The notes: generated by a model from the letters alone, not told the origin. DNA of 64,000 nucleotides from an uncultured Acetatifactor sp. (GCA_947581865.1 CANPWA010000001.1:1-64000), one strand, 5' to 3'; shown: positions 18,774 through 26,612, numbered from the stretch's first letter. Numbers and translations: made by a program.

Positions 18774-19655
18774 ATGAGATTTGTGGTTGTGACCGGAATG
18801 AGCGGAGGCGGAAAGAGTACCGCTCTGAAAATGTTGGAGGATGTGGGATTTTATTGTGTGGACAATCTTCCGGCTTCTTTAATTGATAAGTTTGTGGAGC
18901 TGATCACTGTTCCGAACGGGGAAATAACCAAGGTTGCCCTGGGACTTGACGTGCGGGCGGACCAGTCCTTTAAGAAGACTACGGAGGCACTCAGAAATCT
19001 CAAGGCAAAGGGGTATCAGTTTGAGATCCTTTTTATGGAGGCGTCGGAGCCGGTACTGATCAAGCGCTATAAGGAGACCCGCCGCATACATCCTCTTGCC
19101 GTGGACGGCAGAGTGGAGGACGGTGTGCGCAAGGAGCAGAAGGTTTTGCAGGATACGAGAAAGATGGCAGATTATGTCATTGACACCTCCAATCTGCTCA
19201 CCAGGGAATTAAAAGCGGAACTTGACCGCATTTTTGTGCAGAATGAAGAGTACAATAGTCTCATGGTGACGATCATGTCATTTGGATTTAAGCATGGGAT
19301 ACCGTCAGATGCGGATCTGGTGTTCGATGTCAGATTTCTGCCCAATCCCTTCTATATCGACGAGCTGAAACATAAGACGGGCAATGACAAGGAAGTGCAG
19401 GATTATGTAATGGGGTTTGAAGAAGCGGAGAGTTTTTTGCAGAAGCTTATCGATATGTTATTGTTTCTGATCCCCAATTATATCAAAGAGGGAAAATACC
19501 GGCTGGTCATTGCCATCGGCTGTACCGGAGGAAAGCACAGAAGTGTGACGCTGGCGAATGAACTCTACAACCGTATGAAGGATATGGGACATTACGGGAT
19601 CAAACTCTACCACAGGGATATGGCGGAATCAAGCCTGCAGGATCTGCAGAGATAA
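18774..19655 (+). CDS. rapZ: RapZ/YvcJ family nucleotide-binding protein
   Basis: P-loop nucleotide-binding protein that in enteric bacteria acts as RNase E adapter for GlmZ RNA. In Bacillus the homologue YvcJ has GTPase activity and affects competence. 293 residues. Walker A is VVTGMSGGGKST (~residues 5-16), followed by DVGFYCVDNLP. The C-terminal domain has VIAIGCTGGKHRSVTLANEL and a YHRDM end, as in the family. In many genomes yvcK (glmR) sits between rapZ and whiA; here whiA starts only 13 bases after rapZ and yvcK is absent from the block. Confidence 0.95.
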   Translation: MRFVVVTGMSGGGKSTALKMLEDVGFYCVDNLPASLIDKFVELITVPNGEITKVALGLDVRADQSFKKTTEALRNLKAKGYQFEILFMEASEPVLIKRYKETRRIHPLAVDGRVEDGVRKEQKVLQDTRKMADYVIDTSNLLTRELKAELDRIFVQNEEYNSLMVTIMSFGFKHGIPSDADLVFDVRFLPNPFYIDELKHKTGNDKEVQDYVMGFEEAESFLQKLIDMLLFLIPNYIKEGKYRLVIAIGCTGGKHRSVTLANELYNRMKDMGHYGIKLYHRDMAESSLQDLQR

Positions 19656-19668
19656 AAGAGGGTGTGGT

Positions 19669-20535
19669 ATGTCGTTTTCACAGGATGTCAAGGAGGAATT
19701 AGCCCGTCATATGAGCCCTGCCCGGCATTGCCAGCTGGCGGAGCTGGCAGCCATGATGCACTTCTGCGGTCAGTATGGCAGGGACAGGGAAGGCCGGTAT
19801 ACCATTGGTTTTCAGACAGAAAATGAGGTTGTTTCCAGAAAAGGCTTTACATTATTGAAAAAAACGTATAATATAAATACTAGTGTCGGGGTCGGGGAGG
19901 GACAGATGCAGGATCTTCTGTCCGGAATCGGAGATATCAATGCGCCCGTAAACCCGATTCTCATCAAAAATTCCTGTTGCCAGAGGGCATTTCTCAGAGG
20001 GGCGTTTTTGAGCGTAGGTTCCATCAGTAATCCTGCCAAAGGGTATCATTTGGAATTTGTGTGCGCCGACAGCAGGAAAGCCGAACAGCTGCAGAATGTG
20101 TTGCATGATTTCGACATCGATGGAAAGATCGTCATGCGAAAGAAATATCATGTGGTGTATCTTAAAGAGGGCGAAAGCATTGTCGAGCTGTTAAATGTCT
20201 GCGAGGCACATATTGCCCTGATGGAGTTTGAGAATCTCCGTATTGTCAAAGAGGTGCGCAATTCTGTCAACAGACGTGTCAACTGTGAGGCGGCAAACAT
20301 CACCAAGACGGTAAATGCTGCCGCAAAACAGATAGAAGATATAGAGTATATACGGGAGCACGGGGGGTTTGAACACCTGCCGGCTCATTTAAGGGATATG
20401 GCGGAGATCAGGCTGGAGTATCCGGACGCAACGCTGAAAGAGCTGGGTGAATATCTGGATCCTCCGGTGGGAAAATCCGGGGTGAACCACCGGCTGCGTA
20501 AACTTAGCGAATTTGCCGAAAAGCTGAGAATATAG
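19669..20535 (+). CDS. whiA: WhiA family DNA-binding regulator
   Basis: Sporulation/cell-division regulator combining a LAGLIDADG-like N-terminal half with a C-terminal helix-turn-helix. 288 residues, a little shorter than typical. The start is the conserved SFSQDVKEELARH. The middle contains SCCQRAFLRGAFLSVGSISNPAKGYHLEF. The C-terminal part has VNRRVNCEAANITKTVNAA, then RLEYPDATLKELGEYLDPPVGKSGVNHRL, which is the DNA-binding segment. Upstream GGTGTGG is a modest ribosome binding site. It is followed 16 bases later by the Crh-like gene, the same adjacency as whiA(yvcL)-crh in Bacillus subtilis. Confidence 0.95.
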   Translation: MSFSQDVKEELARHMSPARHCQLAELAAMMHFCGQYGRDREGRYTIGFQTENEVVSRKGFTLLKKTYNINTSVGVGEGQMQDLLSGIGDINAPVNPILIKNSCCQRAFLRGAFLSVGSISNPAKGYHLEFVCADSRKAEQLQNVLHDFDIDGKIVMRKKYHVVYLKEGESIVELLNVCEAHIALMEFENLRIVKEVRNSVNRRVNCEAANITKTVNAAAKQIEDIEYIREHGGFEHLPAHLRDMAEIRLEYPDATLKELGEYLDPPVGKSGVNHRLRKLSEFAEKLRI

Positions 20536-20551
20536 AGTGAGGAGGAAAACG

Positions 20552-20806
20552 ATGAAAACAAAGACAGTCCAGATTAAGTTGGAAAGCGGTCTCGAGGCAA
20601 GACCCGTGGCACTTTTGGTACAGGTGGCAAGCAAGTACGAAAGTAAGATCTATGTGAGTGCCCAGGGAAAAACGGTCAATGCCAAGAGCATCATGGGAAT
20701 GATGACGCTGGGGCTTAACAATGGAGAAGAATTGGTGGTGACCGCAGAGGGCGAGGACGAAGAGCAGGCTGTGGACAATATCGAAAACTTTTTGAGCGGC
20801 AACTAG
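20552..20806 (+). CDS. crh: Crh-like HPr family protein (His15 replaced by Glu)
   Basis: 84-residue protein of the PTS HPr fold. The motif that holds the phosphorylated histidine in HPr (GLHARPA) reads GLEARPV here: residue 15 is Glu, codon GAG at 20594-20596. The regulatory serine region KSIMGMMTLGL keeps Ser46. It therefore cannot be phosphorylated by enzyme I, but should be a substrate of HPr kinase. That makes it functionally like Bacillus Crh, which has Gln15 and also follows whiA. Expected role: cofactor of CcpA in catabolite repression rather than sugar transport. ATG 20552 is preceded by GGAGG at 20541-20545. A true His-containing HPr would have to be encoded elsewhere. Confidence 0.9.
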   Translation: MKTKTVQIKLESGLEARPVALLVQVASKYESKIYVSAQGKTVNAKSIMGMMTLGLNNGEELVVTAEGEDEEQAVDNIENFLSGN

Positions 20807-20831
20807 GTCGATAAACATAATGGGAAACCGG

Positions 20832-20865
20832 AGAGCGGGCGGGGCAGTTTTGACCCGCTCTTTTT
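20832..20865 (+). terminator. Intrinsic terminator after crh
   Basis: AGAGCGGG (20832-20839) pairs with CCCGCTCT (20854-20861), followed by TTTT. It ends the ftsH-to-crh run. Confidence 0.9.
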
Positions 20866-20925
20866 GCAACACGAAAGCTCTTGTGATATTACATGGCGCC
20901 TTTGGGGCAGATAAGGGGTAGAAAC

Positions 20926-21828
20926 ATGGGTATTCCTCTCAAAAAAAAGATGTTGTTTGTGTATAATCCGAAATCGGGAAAGGCAAAAATAAAGAGTAAA
21001 CTTGCGGATATTCTGGATGTATTTACCGCCGGGGGATATGAGGTGACGGTCTGCCCCACGCAAAAGAGCGGAGATGCGGTGGATCTTGTCGTGTACAGGA
21101 AGCCGATCTATGATCTGGTGGTTTGCAGCGGCGGTGACGGCACGCTGGACGAGGTAGTGACCGGTATGATGCGGAGCAGTTTCCTCACACCCATCGGCTA
21201 TATCCCCGCGGGCAGCACCAATGATTTTGGAGGCAGCCTGAATCTGCCTAAGAATATGGTGGAAGCTGCCAGGCTGGTTGTAGAAGGCAGGAATTTTTCC
21301 TGTGATGTGGGATCGTTTAACAAGGATGTGTTCGTATATATAGCGGCATTCGGTATTTTTACGGATGTTTCCTACGAGACAGACCAGGAGATCAAGAATG
21401 TGCTTGGGCATATGGCGTATGTGCTGGAGGGAATGAAACGGCTTCCCACCGTGCGCTCGCAGCATATGAAGGTATGTTATGAGGATCAGGTCATCGAGGA
21501 CGATTTTATTTTTGGCATGGTTACAAATTCCGTGTCCGTAGGAGGGTTTAAAAACATCACCGGCAAAAATGTCAGGCTGGATGACGGTGTATTTGAGGTG
21601 ACGCTCATCAAGGCGCCCAAAAATCCGATGGAGTTGAACCAGATCATGCTTTCCCTTTTAAACAGGGATATCGATACCAGCCTGATGTACTGTTTCCGCA
21701 CGGCTTCCCTGCGCCTGATATCTGATGAGGAGGTGGCGTGGACATTGGACGGGGAGAACGGCGGCTGCCACCGGGATGTTTATATAGAAAACCGTCACCG
21801 GGCAGTACAGCTGCGGGTGGCAGATTAA
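20926..21828 (+). CDS. Diacylglycerol kinase-like lipid kinase (DagK/YegS family)
   Basis: ATP-dependent lipid kinase, probably phosphorylating diacylglycerol to phosphatidic acid for phospholipid recycling. 300 residues. Motifs are FVYNPKSGKAKIKSKL (N-terminal), the catalytic CSGGDGTLDEVVTGM, and GYIPAGSTNDFGGSL. The C-terminal beta-sandwich contains DDGVFEVTLIKAP. The frame is open from 20893, but ATG 20926 with AGGGG seven bases upstream is preferred. It is a single gene between the crh terminator and the aldolase promoter. Undecaprenol or other lipids cannot be excluded as substrate. Confidence 0.9.
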   Translation: MGIPLKKKMLFVYNPKSGKAKIKSKLADILDVFTAGGYEVTVCPTQKSGDAVDLVVYRKPIYDLVVCSGGDGTLDEVVTGMMRSSFLTPIGYIPAGSTNDFGGSLNLPKNMVEAARLVVEGRNFSCDVGSFNKDVFVYIAAFGIFTDVSYETDQEIKNVLGHMAYVLEGMKRLPTVRSQHMKVCYEDQVIEDDFIFGMVTNSVSVGGFKNITGKNVRLDDGVFEVTLIKAPKNPMELNQIMLSLLNRDIDTSLMYCFRTASLRLISDEEVAWTLDGENGGCHRDVYIENRHRAVQLRVAD

Positions 21829-21830
21829 GC

Positions 21831-21859
21831 TTTTCATTTTGGTCAGGTTGTGCTATACT
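21831..21859 (+). promoter_or_regulatory. Putative promoter of fba
   Basis: TTTTCA (21831-21836), a 17-base spacer and TATACT (21854-21859). A second TATACT is at 21875-21880 but lacks a good -35. Confidence 0.45.
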
Positions 21860-21919
21860 GTTTCCAAAGAATGGTATACTCTTTAAAGAGTAACAAAACA
21901 ATAAACGGAGGTAAGAAAA

Positions 21920-22786
21920 ATGTTAGTTTCCGCAACAGAAATGCTGAAAAAAGCAAAGGCAGGGCATTATGCCGTAGGTCAGTTCAACATCAACAATCTG
22001 GAGTGGACCAAATCCATCCTGCTCACGGCAAAAGAGTGCAGATCTCCTGTGATCCTGGGTGTATCCGAGGGTGCCGGCAAGTATATGGGAGGCTATCACG
22101 CAGTGGTAGGTATGGTCAACGGTCTGTTGAAGGATCTGGACATCGATGTACCCGTTGCCCTGCATCTGGACCATGGCACGTTTGAGGGATGTTACAAATG
22201 TATCGAGGCAGGTTTCTCCTCCATCATGTTTGACGGCTCTCATTATCCCATCGACGAGAATGTACAGAAGACTACGGAACTGGTGAAGGCTGCCCATGGC
22301 AAGGGAATGTCCATCGAGGCAGAGGTCGGCGCCATCGGCGGTGAGGAAGACGGCGTTGTAGGTATGGGCGAGTGCGCCGATCCTCAGGAGTGCAAGGCGA
22401 TCGCGGATCTGGGCGTGGACTTCCTGGCAGCAGGCATCGGCAACATCCATGGCAAATATCCCGCAAACTGGAAGGGGCTGAGCTTTGAGACATTGGATGC
22501 CGTTCAGCAGCTCACGGGCGAGCTTCCTCTGGTGCTTCACGGAGGTACCGGTATTCCCGCAGACATGATCAAGAAGGCGATCAGTCTGGGTGTGGCAAAG
22601 ATCAATGTAAACACCGAGTGCCAGCTTGCATTTGCCGATGCAACCCGTAAGTATATCGAGGCAGGGAAGGACTTGGAAGGAAAGGGATTTGATCCCCGCA
22701 AGCTTCTCGCTCCCGGCGCCGAGGCGATCAAGGCTACCGTGAAGGAAAAAATGGAACTGTTCGGTTCCGTTGGCAAGGCAGACTAA
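21920..22786 (+). CDS. fba: Class II fructose-1,6-bisphosphate aldolase
   Basis: Zinc-dependent cleavage of fructose 1,6-bisphosphate to dihydroxyacetone phosphate and glyceraldehyde 3-phosphate in glycolysis. 288 residues. Motifs are GQFNINNLEW, the zinc/catalytic LHLDHGTFEGC, IMFDGSHYP, EAEVGAIGGEEDG, NIHGKYP with a zinc His, and VLHGGTGIP. The final region INVNTECQLAF binds the substrate phosphate. Strong ribosome binding site GGAGG before ATG 21920, own promoter and a strong terminator: a single-gene transcription unit. Tagatose-bisphosphate aldolase relatives are similar, but the sequence fits FBA well. Confidence 0.95.
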   Translation: MLVSATEMLKKAKAGHYAVGQFNINNLEWTKSILLTAKECRSPVILGVSEGAGKYMGGYHAVVGMVNGLLKDLDIDVPVALHLDHGTFEGCYKCIEAGFSSIMFDGSHYPIDENVQKTTELVKAAHGKGMSIEAEVGAIGGEEDGVVGMGECADPQECKAIADLGVDFLAAGIGNIHGKYPANWKGLSFETLDAVQQLTGELPLVLHGGTGIPADMIKKAISLGVAKINVNTECQLAFADATRKYIEAGKDLEGKGFDPRKLLAPGAEAIKATVKEKMELFGSVGKAD

Positions 22787-22811
22787 GCCGAAAAAAGAAG
22801 ATCCAAAACAC

Positions 22812-22864
22812 AAGAGGGCATCCCTCAAGTCATTTCAAATGACTTTTGGGATGCCCTCTTTTTA
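22812..22864 (+). terminator. Intrinsic terminator of fba
   Basis: Long stem: AAGAGGGCATCCC (22812-22824) pairs with GGGATGCCCTCTT (22848-22860), with a further inner pairing of AAGTCATTT-like arms, then a T run. It may also stop minus-strand transcripts arriving from 22880. Confidence 0.9.
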
Positions 22865-22879
22865 TCCTTCATCCGCCCG

Positions 22880-23344
22880 TCAACCGGGCGCGGTCTTCAT
22901 ACTGGCGATCAGTAAAAATACCAGCCCCGCATCAAGAAGGAAACCGACGGAGGCGGTGAGATTGTTGACGATCGCCAGTTTGGCGAGATAGGAAGCGCCG
23001 TTTATATGTGCGGAAATCATCGTGTTTCCGGTGGTGATAATGAAAGAGAGCAGGCTCTTGGAGATCAGTACCGCGGAGCAGTACACAGCGGTCGCAATGG
23101 TCAGCCCCCTGCTGTTGTTGTGACTGCCGGCAAGACTGACGGCAGCCAGCACCGCGCAGGGAATGCCTGCGACAAGCAGCAGGATCATCGTGTTGACGGG
23201 AAAGACGGTCCCGGAGCCGGCGAATGTGTCCGGTGTGCCGCTAAAGAAAGAAACCAGCGTATTCTGAAATACCAATATCCCGCCCACGGCCAGCAGATAC
23301 AGAAGGGACGCGGCCAGGGAGAGCACATTAAAGATCCGTTTCAT
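22880..23344 (-). CDS. Small integral membrane protein of unknown function
   Basis: 154 residues with four likely transmembrane segments (~5-27, ~50-72, ~80-100, ~125-150). The N-terminus is positively charged (MKRIF) and there is no signal-peptidase site. I recognise no family. The start lies 13 bases after the stop of the AGCS symporter, so it is very likely co-transcribed and possibly an accessory of that transporter; that link is inference from position only. It ends at the aldolase terminator region. Confidence 0.7.
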   Translation of the reverse strand: MKRIFNVLSLAASLLYLLAVGGILVFQNTLVSFFSGTPDTFAGSGTVFPVNTMILLLVAGIPCAVLAAVSLAGSHNNSRGLTIATAVYCSAVLISKSLLSFIITTGNTMISAHINGASYLAKLAIVNNLTASVGFLLDAGLVFLLIASMKTAPG

Positions 23345-23357
23345 ACTTTTTCCCTCC

Positions 23358-24815
23358 TCAGGCGATGTCTTCGCCGCTCACCGTTTCCTTACCGGCTTTG
23401 ACACGGGCTACAAAATCTTTGGTCATCTGAACCACCTGACCGGACAGCAATGTCACGGCAATCAGGTTGGGCAGAGCCATAAATCCGTTAAAGGTGTCTG
23501 AGATGTCCACCACAAGCTGCAGGCTCGCGTTGCAGCCCAGGAAGATCACCAGAATAAATAGGATCTTGTAGACAGGCACAGCTTTCAGACCAAAGAGATA
23601 TTCAATAGCCCGCTCGCCATAGTAGGACCAGCCTAAGATGGTGGAGAAGGCAAACAGCATCACGGCGATGGAGATGAATTTGCTGCCCAGCGTGCCGAAG
23701 ACGGACTCAAATGCCGCACTGGTCAGAGCCACGCCGGAGAGCAGCCCCGCATCCTCTAAGGCGGTGTTGTTTATCGCGCATGCCTCATAAGCGGAAAAAT
23801 CATATACGCCGGAGCAAAGGATGGACAGCGCAGTCATGGTGCAGACGATGATGGTGTCCGCAAATACCTCGAAAATACCCCACATACCCTGTACTACGGG
23901 TTCTTTCACATCGGATGCGGAGTGAACCATAACGGAGGAACCCAGCCCCGCTTCGTTGGAGAAAACGCCTCTGGAGATACCGCGTTTCATGGCTACCATG
24001 ATGGTAAAACCGGCAACACCGCCTCCCATGGAGGAGAAATTGAAAGCGTTCTTAAAGATCATGCCGAAGGCAGCGGGTATGTTTGTAAAATTAAGGAAGA
24101 TGACAGCCAGCGCGCCGGCAATATAGGTGATCGCCATAAAGGGTACGATCTTCTCGGTCACGGAGGCGATCCTCTTGATGCCCCCCACGATGACCAGCCC
24201 GACCAGCAGCATGATCACCAGTGCTGTCGCCCAGCTGGGAATGCCGAAGGAGCTCTTGAGACCGTTGGCGATCTCATTCCCCTGGGACATATTGCCGATG
24301 CCGAAGGAAGCCAGAATACAGAAGACGGAGAAGATAACGGCGAGCCACTTCCAGCCCAGCCCCTTCTCTATGTAGATCATGGCTCCTCCCACCCAGTTGC
24401 CCTTCGCGTTCTTATAGCGGTATTTGATGCCCAGTGTGTTCTCGGCGTAATTGGTCATCATTCCTAAGAACGCGGACAGCCACATCCAGAAGATGGCGCC
24501 GGGACCGCCCAGCGCGAGCGCCACAGCCACACCGGAGATATTGCCTACGCCGATGGTTGCGGCGAGGGCGGTACAGAGGGACTGAAACTGGGAGATGGAG
24601 TGTTTGTCGTCCGTGCGCAGCACTTTATTTCCTTTTTTAAAGATAGAGAAAAAGGTGACATCCAGCCAGTCCTTAATGTGTGTGATCTGAAAGACTTTGG
24701 TTCTCACGGTAAACATGAAACCTACCAGCAGGAAAAATACCAGCATGATGGGACCCCAGATAAAGTTGTTCAGGACGCCGTTTACCTTTGTGATTGCCTG
24801 TACAATTTGTTCCAT
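23358..24815 (-). CDS. AGCS family alanine/glycine:cation symporter
   Basis: Sodium-coupled uptake of alanine, glycine or glutamine (AgcS/AlsT type). 485 residues with about 10-11 hydrophobic segments. The family signature region SLCTALAATIGVGNISGVAVALALGGPGAIFWMW is at about residues 80-115, followed by the NYAENTLGIKYR region, and AMKRGISRGVFSNEAGLGSSVMVHS is at about 278-300, all typical of AGCS. Ribosome binding site GGAGA lies 7 bases before ATG 24815. It is preceded by a strong promoter with a palindrome over the start point, suggesting repressor control. The XRE/S24-like regulator gene lies directly upstream on the same strand and could be the regulator (inference). Confidence 0.93.
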   Translation of the reverse strand: MEQIVQAITKVNGVLNNFIWGPIMLVFFLLVGFMFTVRTKVFQITHIKDWLDVTFFSIFKKGNKVLRTDDKHSISQFQSLCTALAATIGVGNISGVAVALALGGPGAIFWMWLSAFLGMMTNYAENTLGIKYRYKNAKGNWVGGAMIYIEKGLGWKWLAVIFSVFCILASFGIGNMSQGNEIANGLKSSFGIPSWATALVIMLLVGLVIVGGIKRIASVTEKIVPFMAITYIAGALAVIFLNFTNIPAAFGMIFKNAFNFSSMGGGVAGFTIMVAMKRGISRGVFSNEAGLGSSVMVHSASDVKEPVVQGMWGIFEVFADTIIVCTMTALSILCSGVYDFSAYEACAINNTALEDAGLLSGVALTSAAFESVFGTLGSKFISIAVMLFAFSTILGWSYYGERAIEYLFGLKAVPVYKILFILVIFLGCNASLQLVVDISDTFNGFMALPNLIAVTLLSGQVVQMTKDFVARVKAGKETVSGEDIA

Positions 24816-24871
24816 GATCGTTCTCCTTTTCTTTATGGATTAAAAAGAAAAGACATAATGAGCACAGCATC

Positions 24872-24887
24872 ATTACATCTTTGTAAT
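24872..24887. promoter_or_regulatory. Palindromic operator candidate (ATTACA-N4-TGTAAT)
   Basis: A perfect 6-base inverted repeat separated by TCTT. It lies directly after the -10 box of the AGCS promoter and overlaps the predicted start site. Confidence 0.5.
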
Positions 24888-24893
24888 AAACAA

Positions 24894-24922
24894 ATCATAA
24901 TATAAAACCTGTGATGTGTCAA
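24894..24922 (-). promoter_or_regulatory. Putative sigma-A promoter of the AGCS operon
   Basis: On the minus strand perfect TTGACA (24922-24917), a 17-base spacer and TATGAT (24899-24894), about 80 bases upstream of the symporter start. Confidence 0.75.
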
Positions 24923-24928
24923 TAAAAA

Positions 24929-25675
24929 TCAGATGTTTCGTATTTTGGCAAGTACCCTTCCGAACTTGATCCACTTGTCCACTTCCTTGTGATCCTGGGT
25001 ATCGATGATAAAAGGAGAACCATAACCCACGATAGGTTCCAGTACGGTAGGGTTGGTCTGATGATATTTGCGGAGATAAGCGCGTCCGTTTTCCTTGTTG
25101 ATAAAGATTCCGGTGTCGCCGTCTCTCGGTGCGGTGTGGGAGACCAAAAGAATGTCGCCCATATGATAGGCAGGAGTCAGGTGATTACTGGTGACCTTGA
25201 CCCCACAGTGCAATTCGCTTCCAAACCATTTGCGGTAGGAGGCAATATTAAGTTTTTCCACATTGGCGGAATCCAGGATCATGCCGTCTTTCTCGTCTCC
25301 GGTGGGGATCAGGATGCTTACATAATCCTCAATATCACCCTCTGTTTTGTTTTGAAACTGTATCTCAAAATCAACGATACCGGATATAAAACGCAGCTGG
25401 GAGGCAGTCAGGGAACGGAGCCTGCTCACAATGTCAACATGAGGGTCCGATTCGTCTCCACACAGCTCATAGAACCACTTGCCGGTGAGACAGCAGACCC
25501 GGTATGCCATGTATATGTCAATTTTGGAGGTTTCCCCGGCGATCAGTTTTTTATAGCCGGATAAGGACATTTCCATTTTTTGTGCCATCTGTGCCTGGGT
25601 GAACCCCAGAGAGGTGCGTTCCTTCTCCAAACTTTGAATAAAGTTATTGATGATTTCTAGTCTGGTCATGATCAT
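24929..25675 (-). CDS. XRE-type HTH regulator with a degenerate S24/LexA-like C-terminal domain
   Basis: 248 residues. The N-terminal helix-turn-helix of the Cro/CI type spans ~residues 18-70 (LGFTQAQMAQKMEMSLSGYKKL). The C-terminal part (~120-245) resembles the LexA/CI peptidase fold, with TPAYHMGDILLVSH and ending AYLRKYH. In active members the motif is GDSMxP; here the corresponding residues read SNHLTP, so the catalytic serine appears missing and autocleavage is unlikely. The ATG at 25675 is chosen for spacing to GGGTAAC; an in-frame ATG at 25669 is possible. It has its own near-perfect promoter. It lies upstream of and co-directional with the AGCS symporter, which it might control. Confidence 0.8.
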   Translation of the reverse strand: MIMTRLEIINNFIQSLEKERTSLGFTQAQMAQKMEMSLSGYKKLIAGETSKIDIYMAYRVCCLTGKWFYELCGDESDPHVDIVSRLRSLTASQLRFISGIVDFEIQFQNKTEGDIEDYVSILIPTGDEKDGMILDSANVEKLNIASYRKWFGSELHCGVKVTSNHLTPAYHMGDILLVSHTAPRDGDTGIFINKENGRAYLRKYHQTNPTVLEPIVGYGSPFIIDTQDHKEVDKWIKFGRVLAKIRNI

Positions 25676-25755
25676 AATATGTTACCCGCCTGTTTCGAGA
25701 ATTTTATCTTTTGTGTAGTGTAAAAAAGTTAAAACTAAATATATCATTGCCGATT

Positions 25756-25784
25756 ATTATATTAGACAACTGAGTATTTGGCAA
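25756..25784 (-). promoter_or_regulatory. Putative sigma-A promoter of the XRE/S24-like regulator
   Basis: On the minus strand TTGCCA (25784-25779), a 17-base spacer and perfect TATAAT (25761-25756), giving a leader of about 75 bases. Confidence 0.75.
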
Positions 25785-25826
25785 GAGCTTTATTGAAAAA
25801 AGGAAAAATTTCCCCGAAAAGGGAGG

Positions 25827-25854
25827 ATGCCAAGGAACAAAAGTTCCTTGGCAT
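25827..25854. repeat. Perfect 12-base inverted repeat in the 25676-25995 intergenic region
   Basis: ATGCCAAGGAAC, a 4-base loop, GTTCCTTGGCAT. It lacks a clean T run on either strand (TTATTAT on plus, CCTCCC on minus). It may be a weak terminator of the cyclophilin gene or a protein-binding site. Apart from this and the promoter at 25756-25784, I see nothing in the 320-base gap. Confidence 0.6.
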
Positions 25855-25995
25855 TTATTATGAAAAAGTTTTTGTAAACATGTATCTGCTGATATCTGTT
25901 TTCTATGTTCTTAGTATATGATACAGAAATGTATAAAACATGATTGGAAATTAAAAATAATTTAACTAAATTGTAAACAAAATATGAACAGAGGC

Positions 25996-26523
25996 TTATC
26001 TGTCTAATTTTTCCGGCTCAGGATATTCCTCTCCGAAAGTATCTGCCGTGACAAGTTTCATGACCTGTGGAGTCTTAGGTCTGTCAGAGTAATCTGTGGG
26101 AGTTTCGGCGATTTTGTTTACGATCTCCATGCCTTCGATCACCTTGCCAAATGCCGCATAAGCGCCGTCCAGGTGAGGGCTGGTCTTGTGCATGATGAAG
26201 AACTGGCTGCCTGCCGAGTCAGGGTTCATGGCGCGCGCCATGGAAAGTACGCCTTCCGTGTGCTTTAAGTCATTTGCAAAACCGTTCTGGGAAAATTCTC
26301 CCTTGATGGAATAACCCGGACCACCCATGCCGTTGCCGTCGGGGCACCCGCCCTGGATCATAAAACCCCGGATGACGCGGTGAAAGATGAGCCCGTTATA
26401 GAATCCTTTGTTGACCAGGCTGATAAAATTGTTGACAGTGTTGGGGGCGATCTCCGGATAGAGCTCTGCTTTGATCACGCCGCCGTCTTTCATGGTGATT
26501 GTTACAATTGGATTTTGTACCAT
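25996..26523 (-). CDS. Peptidyl-prolyl cis-trans isomerase, cyclophilin type
   Basis: Catalyses cis-trans isomerisation of proline peptide bonds during folding. 175 residues with no signal peptide, so cytoplasmic. Core motifs are FISLVNKGFYNGLIFHRVIRGFMIQGG (active-site Arg in HRV, Phe/Met in GFMIQGG), LSMARAMNPDSAGSQFFIM and DGAYAAFGKVIEGMEIV. Single-domain prokaryotic cyclophilin of normal length. Its promoter overlaps the region upstream of the divergent GNAT gene. Confidence 0.94.
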   Translation of the reverse strand: MVQNPIVTITMKDGGVIKAELYPEIAPNTVNNFISLVNKGFYNGLIFHRVIRGFMIQGGCPDGNGMGGPGYSIKGEFSQNGFANDLKHTEGVLSMARAMNPDSAGSQFFIMHKTSPHLDGAYAAFGKVIEGMEIVNKIAETPTDYSDRPKTPQVMKLVTADTFGEEYPEPEKLDR

Positions 26524-26571
26524 AAGATATTCCTCTCTTTTTAAAAATATAGTATACTTGATTTGGTATAT

Positions 26572-26600
26572 ATTTTACCCTACTTGTACCGGGACGTAAA
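26572..26600 (-). promoter_or_regulatory. Putative promoter of the cyclophilin gene
   Basis: On the minus strand TTTACG (26600-26595), a 17-base spacer and TAAAAT (26577-26572). Confidence 0.45.
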
Positions 26601-26612
26601 GAGGAGAAAGAA

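Noticed and set aside
26530..26612. A plus-strand promoter for the GNAT gene
   Set aside because: TATACT and TATATT are present, but none has a fitting -35 at 16-18 bases; not strong enough to annotate.
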